This document shows, piece by piece, positions 62,380-64,000 of a DNA stretch of 64,000 nt. The notes below the pieces were generated by a model. It did not search any database and was not told the origin of the DNA. It saw only the letters and a program-made list of their open reading frames with translations. The DNA is from Kytococcus schroeteri (GTDB taxonomy: Bacteria; Actinomycetota; Actinomycetes; Actinomycetales; Dermatophilaceae). A program made the translations under genes and the position numbers. The DNA is taken from NCBI RefSeq assembly GCF_042433515.1, contig NZ_JBHLVH010000004.1:186001-250000 (forward strand), given 5' to 3'. Every line of letters begins with the position of its first letter. Position 1 is the first letter of the stretch.

Positions 62380-63536
62380 GCGCCCGCCTCCGGCAGCGCC
62401 CGCTCGAGCGCGCTCTCCGGCACCGGCCCCAGGACCGACTCCAGGACGGCCGTACCGCGCTCGAGCGCGGCGTCGTCCAGCCCTGCCGAGGCCGTCACCC
62501 GCAGGCGGGAGACCCCATCTGGCACCGACGGCGGCCGGAAGCACCCGACGGCCACCCCCTGCTCCTGGCAGGCGGCCTGCCAGGCCAGGGCCGTGGCGGC
62601 GTCCGGGGCGGGTCGGGCCATCACCGCCCCGGGCGGTGCCTCGACCCCCAGGGCACCGGCCAGGCGGTCGCGCACCCGGTGCAGCCGCTCCACCCGCTCG
62701 GGTTCGTCGGCCAAGACGCCGAGCGCGGAGAGGGCCGCACCCGCCGGGGCGGGGGCGAGCGCCGTGTCGTAGATGAAGGCCCGGGCCGTGGCCGCCACGT
62801 GGCGCACCACCGCCGCCGGGCCGAGCACCGCCCCGCCCTGTGCCCCGAGGGCCTTGGAGAGGGTGACCACCTGCACCACGTCGGGCCTCCCGGCCAGGCC
62901 CGCGTGCGCCACCAGCCCCCGGCCTCCGCCGAGCACGCCCAGGCCGTGCGCCTCGTCCACCACGAGGAGCGCGCCGTGGCGGGCGCAGACCGCGGCCAGC
63001 TCGGCGAGCGGCGCGACGGCCCCGGTGACGCTGTCCACGGACTCCACGAGCACGAGCGCCCGCGGGGAGCGGCTGGCCGCGAGCACGGCCTCGAGCGCAA
63101 CCGGGTCGTCGTGGGCGACGACCTGCTCCTGCCCGCGGGCCAGGCGCACGGCATCGTGCACCGAGGCGTGCATCCGGTCGGTGGCCACGAGGGTGGTGCC
63201 GCGGTCGGCGAGCGCCGTGACGACGCCCAGGTTGGCCAGGTAGCCGCTGGAGAAGACCAGGGCCGCCTCGGCGCCGCACCAGTCCGCGAGAGCCTCCTCC
63301 AGCGCCGTGTGCACGGCGGTGGTGCCGGTGACCAGCCGGCTGGCGGTGGCCCCCGCCCCGTGGAGCTCCAGCGCCTCCCGGGCGCCGGCCAGCACCCGCG
63401 GGTGGCGGGCCAGGCCCAGGTAGTCGTTGCCCGCGAGGTCGACGGCGCCCCGCGGCAGCGCACGCGGCCGACGCACGAGGTCGCGCCGTTCCCGCACGGC
63501 GGCGGCGCGCTGCAGGTGCTGCTCCCAGGCGCTCAC
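62376..63536 (-). CDS. bioF: 8-amino-7-oxononanoate synthase
   Basis: PLP enzyme condensing pimeloyl thioester with alanine. The 386-residue protein shows LAGNDYLGLARHP, GAGATASRLVTGTT, FSSGYLANLG, VDEAHGLGVLG and the Schiff-base Lys in TLSKALGAQGG. GTG at 63536 overlaps the bioA stop (GTGA). Confidence 0.94.
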   Translation of the reverse strand: MSAWEQHLQRAAAVRERRDLVRRPRALPRGAVDLAGNDYLGLARHPRVLAGAREALELHGAGATASRLVTGTTAVHTALEEALADWCGAEAALVFSSGYLANLGVVTALADRGTTLVATDRMHASVHDAVRLARGQEQVVAHDDPVALEAVLAASRSPRALVLVESVDSVTGAVAPLAELAAVCARHGALLVVDEAHGLGVLGGGRGLVAHAGLAGRPDVVQVVTLSKALGAQGGAVLGPAAVVRHVAATARAFIYDTALAPAPAGAALSALGVLADEPERVERLHRVRDRLAGALGVEAPPGAVMARPAPDAATALAWQAACQEQGVAVGCFRPPSVPDGVSRLRVTASAGLDDAALERGTAVLESVLGPVPESALERALPEAGA

Positions 63537-64000
63537 CGGGGGCCGGCCTCGGTGACGGTCTCGGAGACGGCCTCGACGAGGCCGGTGGCGATGGTGGCCA
63601 CCTCCTCGGGCGTGGCGACGTAGGGCGGCATCGTGTAGACGAGCGTGCCGAAGGGGCGCACCCACACGCCGCGGCGCAGGGCCGCCTCGGTGAGGGCCGG
63701 AAGGTCCACCGGCGCGGTCGTCTCCAGCACCCCGACGGCCCCGAGCACGCGCACGTCCCGGACGGTCGGCAGGTCCAGCGCCGGGGCGAGGTGCTGCTGC
63801 AGGCCCGCCTCGATGCAGGGCACCTGCGTGCGCCACTCCCCCTCGGCCAGGAGGTCGAGGCTGGCGTTCGCCGCCGCGCAGGCCAGGGGGTTGCCCATGA
63901 AGGTGGGGCCGTGCATCAGGGCGCCGGTGGCGTCGACGGCGGCGGCCACCTCGTCGGTGGCGACAACGGCCGCCAGGCTGAGGTACCCGCCGGTGAGCGC
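63533..64000 (-). CDS. bioA: Adenosylmethionine-8-amino-7-oxononanoate aminotransferase (partial, C-terminal part)
   Basis: The first 155 codons or so seen here are the C-terminal part; the gene runs off the right edge. ALTGGYLSLAAVVATDEV follows the PLP Lys, then HGPTFMGNPLACAAANASLDLL, VGVLE, RRGVWVRPFGTLVYTMPPYV and ATPEEVATI. This is the bioA-specific HGPTF(M)GNPLA pattern. Converts KAPA to DAPA with SAM as amino donor. First gene of a bioA-bioF-bioD-P450 string. Confidence 0.95.
   Translation of the reverse strand, partial: ALTGGYLSLAAVVATDEVAAAVDATGALMHGPTFMGNPLACAAANASLDLLAEGEWRTQVPCIEAGLQQHLAPALDLPTVRDVRVLGAVGVLETTAPVDLPALTEAALRRGVWVRPFGTLVYTMPPYVATPEEVATIATGLVEAVSETVTEAGPR

Overview
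The window is very GC-rich (roughly 70 %+), has few tRNA-like or repetitive stretches, and is dominated by actinobacterial families: paired DUF222/HNH proteins, maltokinase and GlgB, leaderless TANNNT promoters, a gatC-gatA-gatB/ligA/mnmA/iscS/etf neighbourhood like that of Mycobacterium tuberculosis, and RNase J. I read it as a chromosomal contig of an Actinomycetota member, probably Micrococcales (Dermacoccaceae/Kytococcus-like is a guess from gene content). Three runs of N mark scaffold joins.

Layout. 1-11.6 kb: a partial membrane-anchored phosphodiesterase-like protein, an Na+:alanine symporter, an aminotransferase, a low-GC secreted protein with an overlapping membrane protein, then the minus-strand block murI - MBL hydrolase - YeiH exporter - rph - rdgB, with an FAH hydrolase and an SPFH protein upstream. 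11.6-14.3 kb is a looser region holding a structured leader, a small membrane protein, a HIT gene broken by an amber codon, a cluster of ~30-bp repeats and a glycosylase-like protein. 14.3-19.2 kb: ilvE, a degenerate ketol-acid reductoisomerase-like protein, a 2-hydroxyacid dehydrogenase, a SixA phosphatase and a class E/F sortase. 19.4-31.7 kb: gatB-gatA-gatC, DUF488, a glutaredoxin-like protein, ligA, an aldehyde dehydrogenase, mnmA, a DUF222/HNH protein and iscS. 31.9-33.5 kb: catalase.

33.5-43.1 kb is the most unusual part: a TrpR/YerC-family regulator followed by hisG-hisD-hisC-hisB(bifunctional)-hisH-hisA::hisF(fused)-hisIE, all coupled by stop/start overlaps, with hisS just upstream. 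Gene order, bifunctional HisB and HisIE, and the sequences of HisG, HisD and HisF are gammaproteobacterial (closest in memory to Xanthomonadales), not actinobacterial. The block sits between etfAB and iscS-mnmA, genes that lie near each other in mycobacteria, which points to acquisition by transfer.

43.2-58.7 kb: a DJ-1/PfpI protein, etfB-etfA, enoyl-CoA hydratase, a YbjN protein, two small membrane proteins, a single-polypeptide maltokinase-GlgB fusion, a second DUF222/HNH protein, a YbbN-like protein, a thiamine-binding-like protein, a thiolase, methylmalonyl-CoA epimerase and an AI-2E-type permease. 58.8-64 kb: RNase J, then a coupled bioA-bioF-bioD cluster ending in a cytochrome P450 pseudogene.

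Functional links: histidine synthesis plus its presumed repressor and HisRS; tRNA-dependent amidation (GatCAB); tRNA thiolation (IscS to MnmA); glycogen/alpha-glucan synthesis by the GlgE route (Mak, GlgB); fatty-acid, ETF and propionyl/methylmalonyl-CoA metabolism; biotin synthesis.
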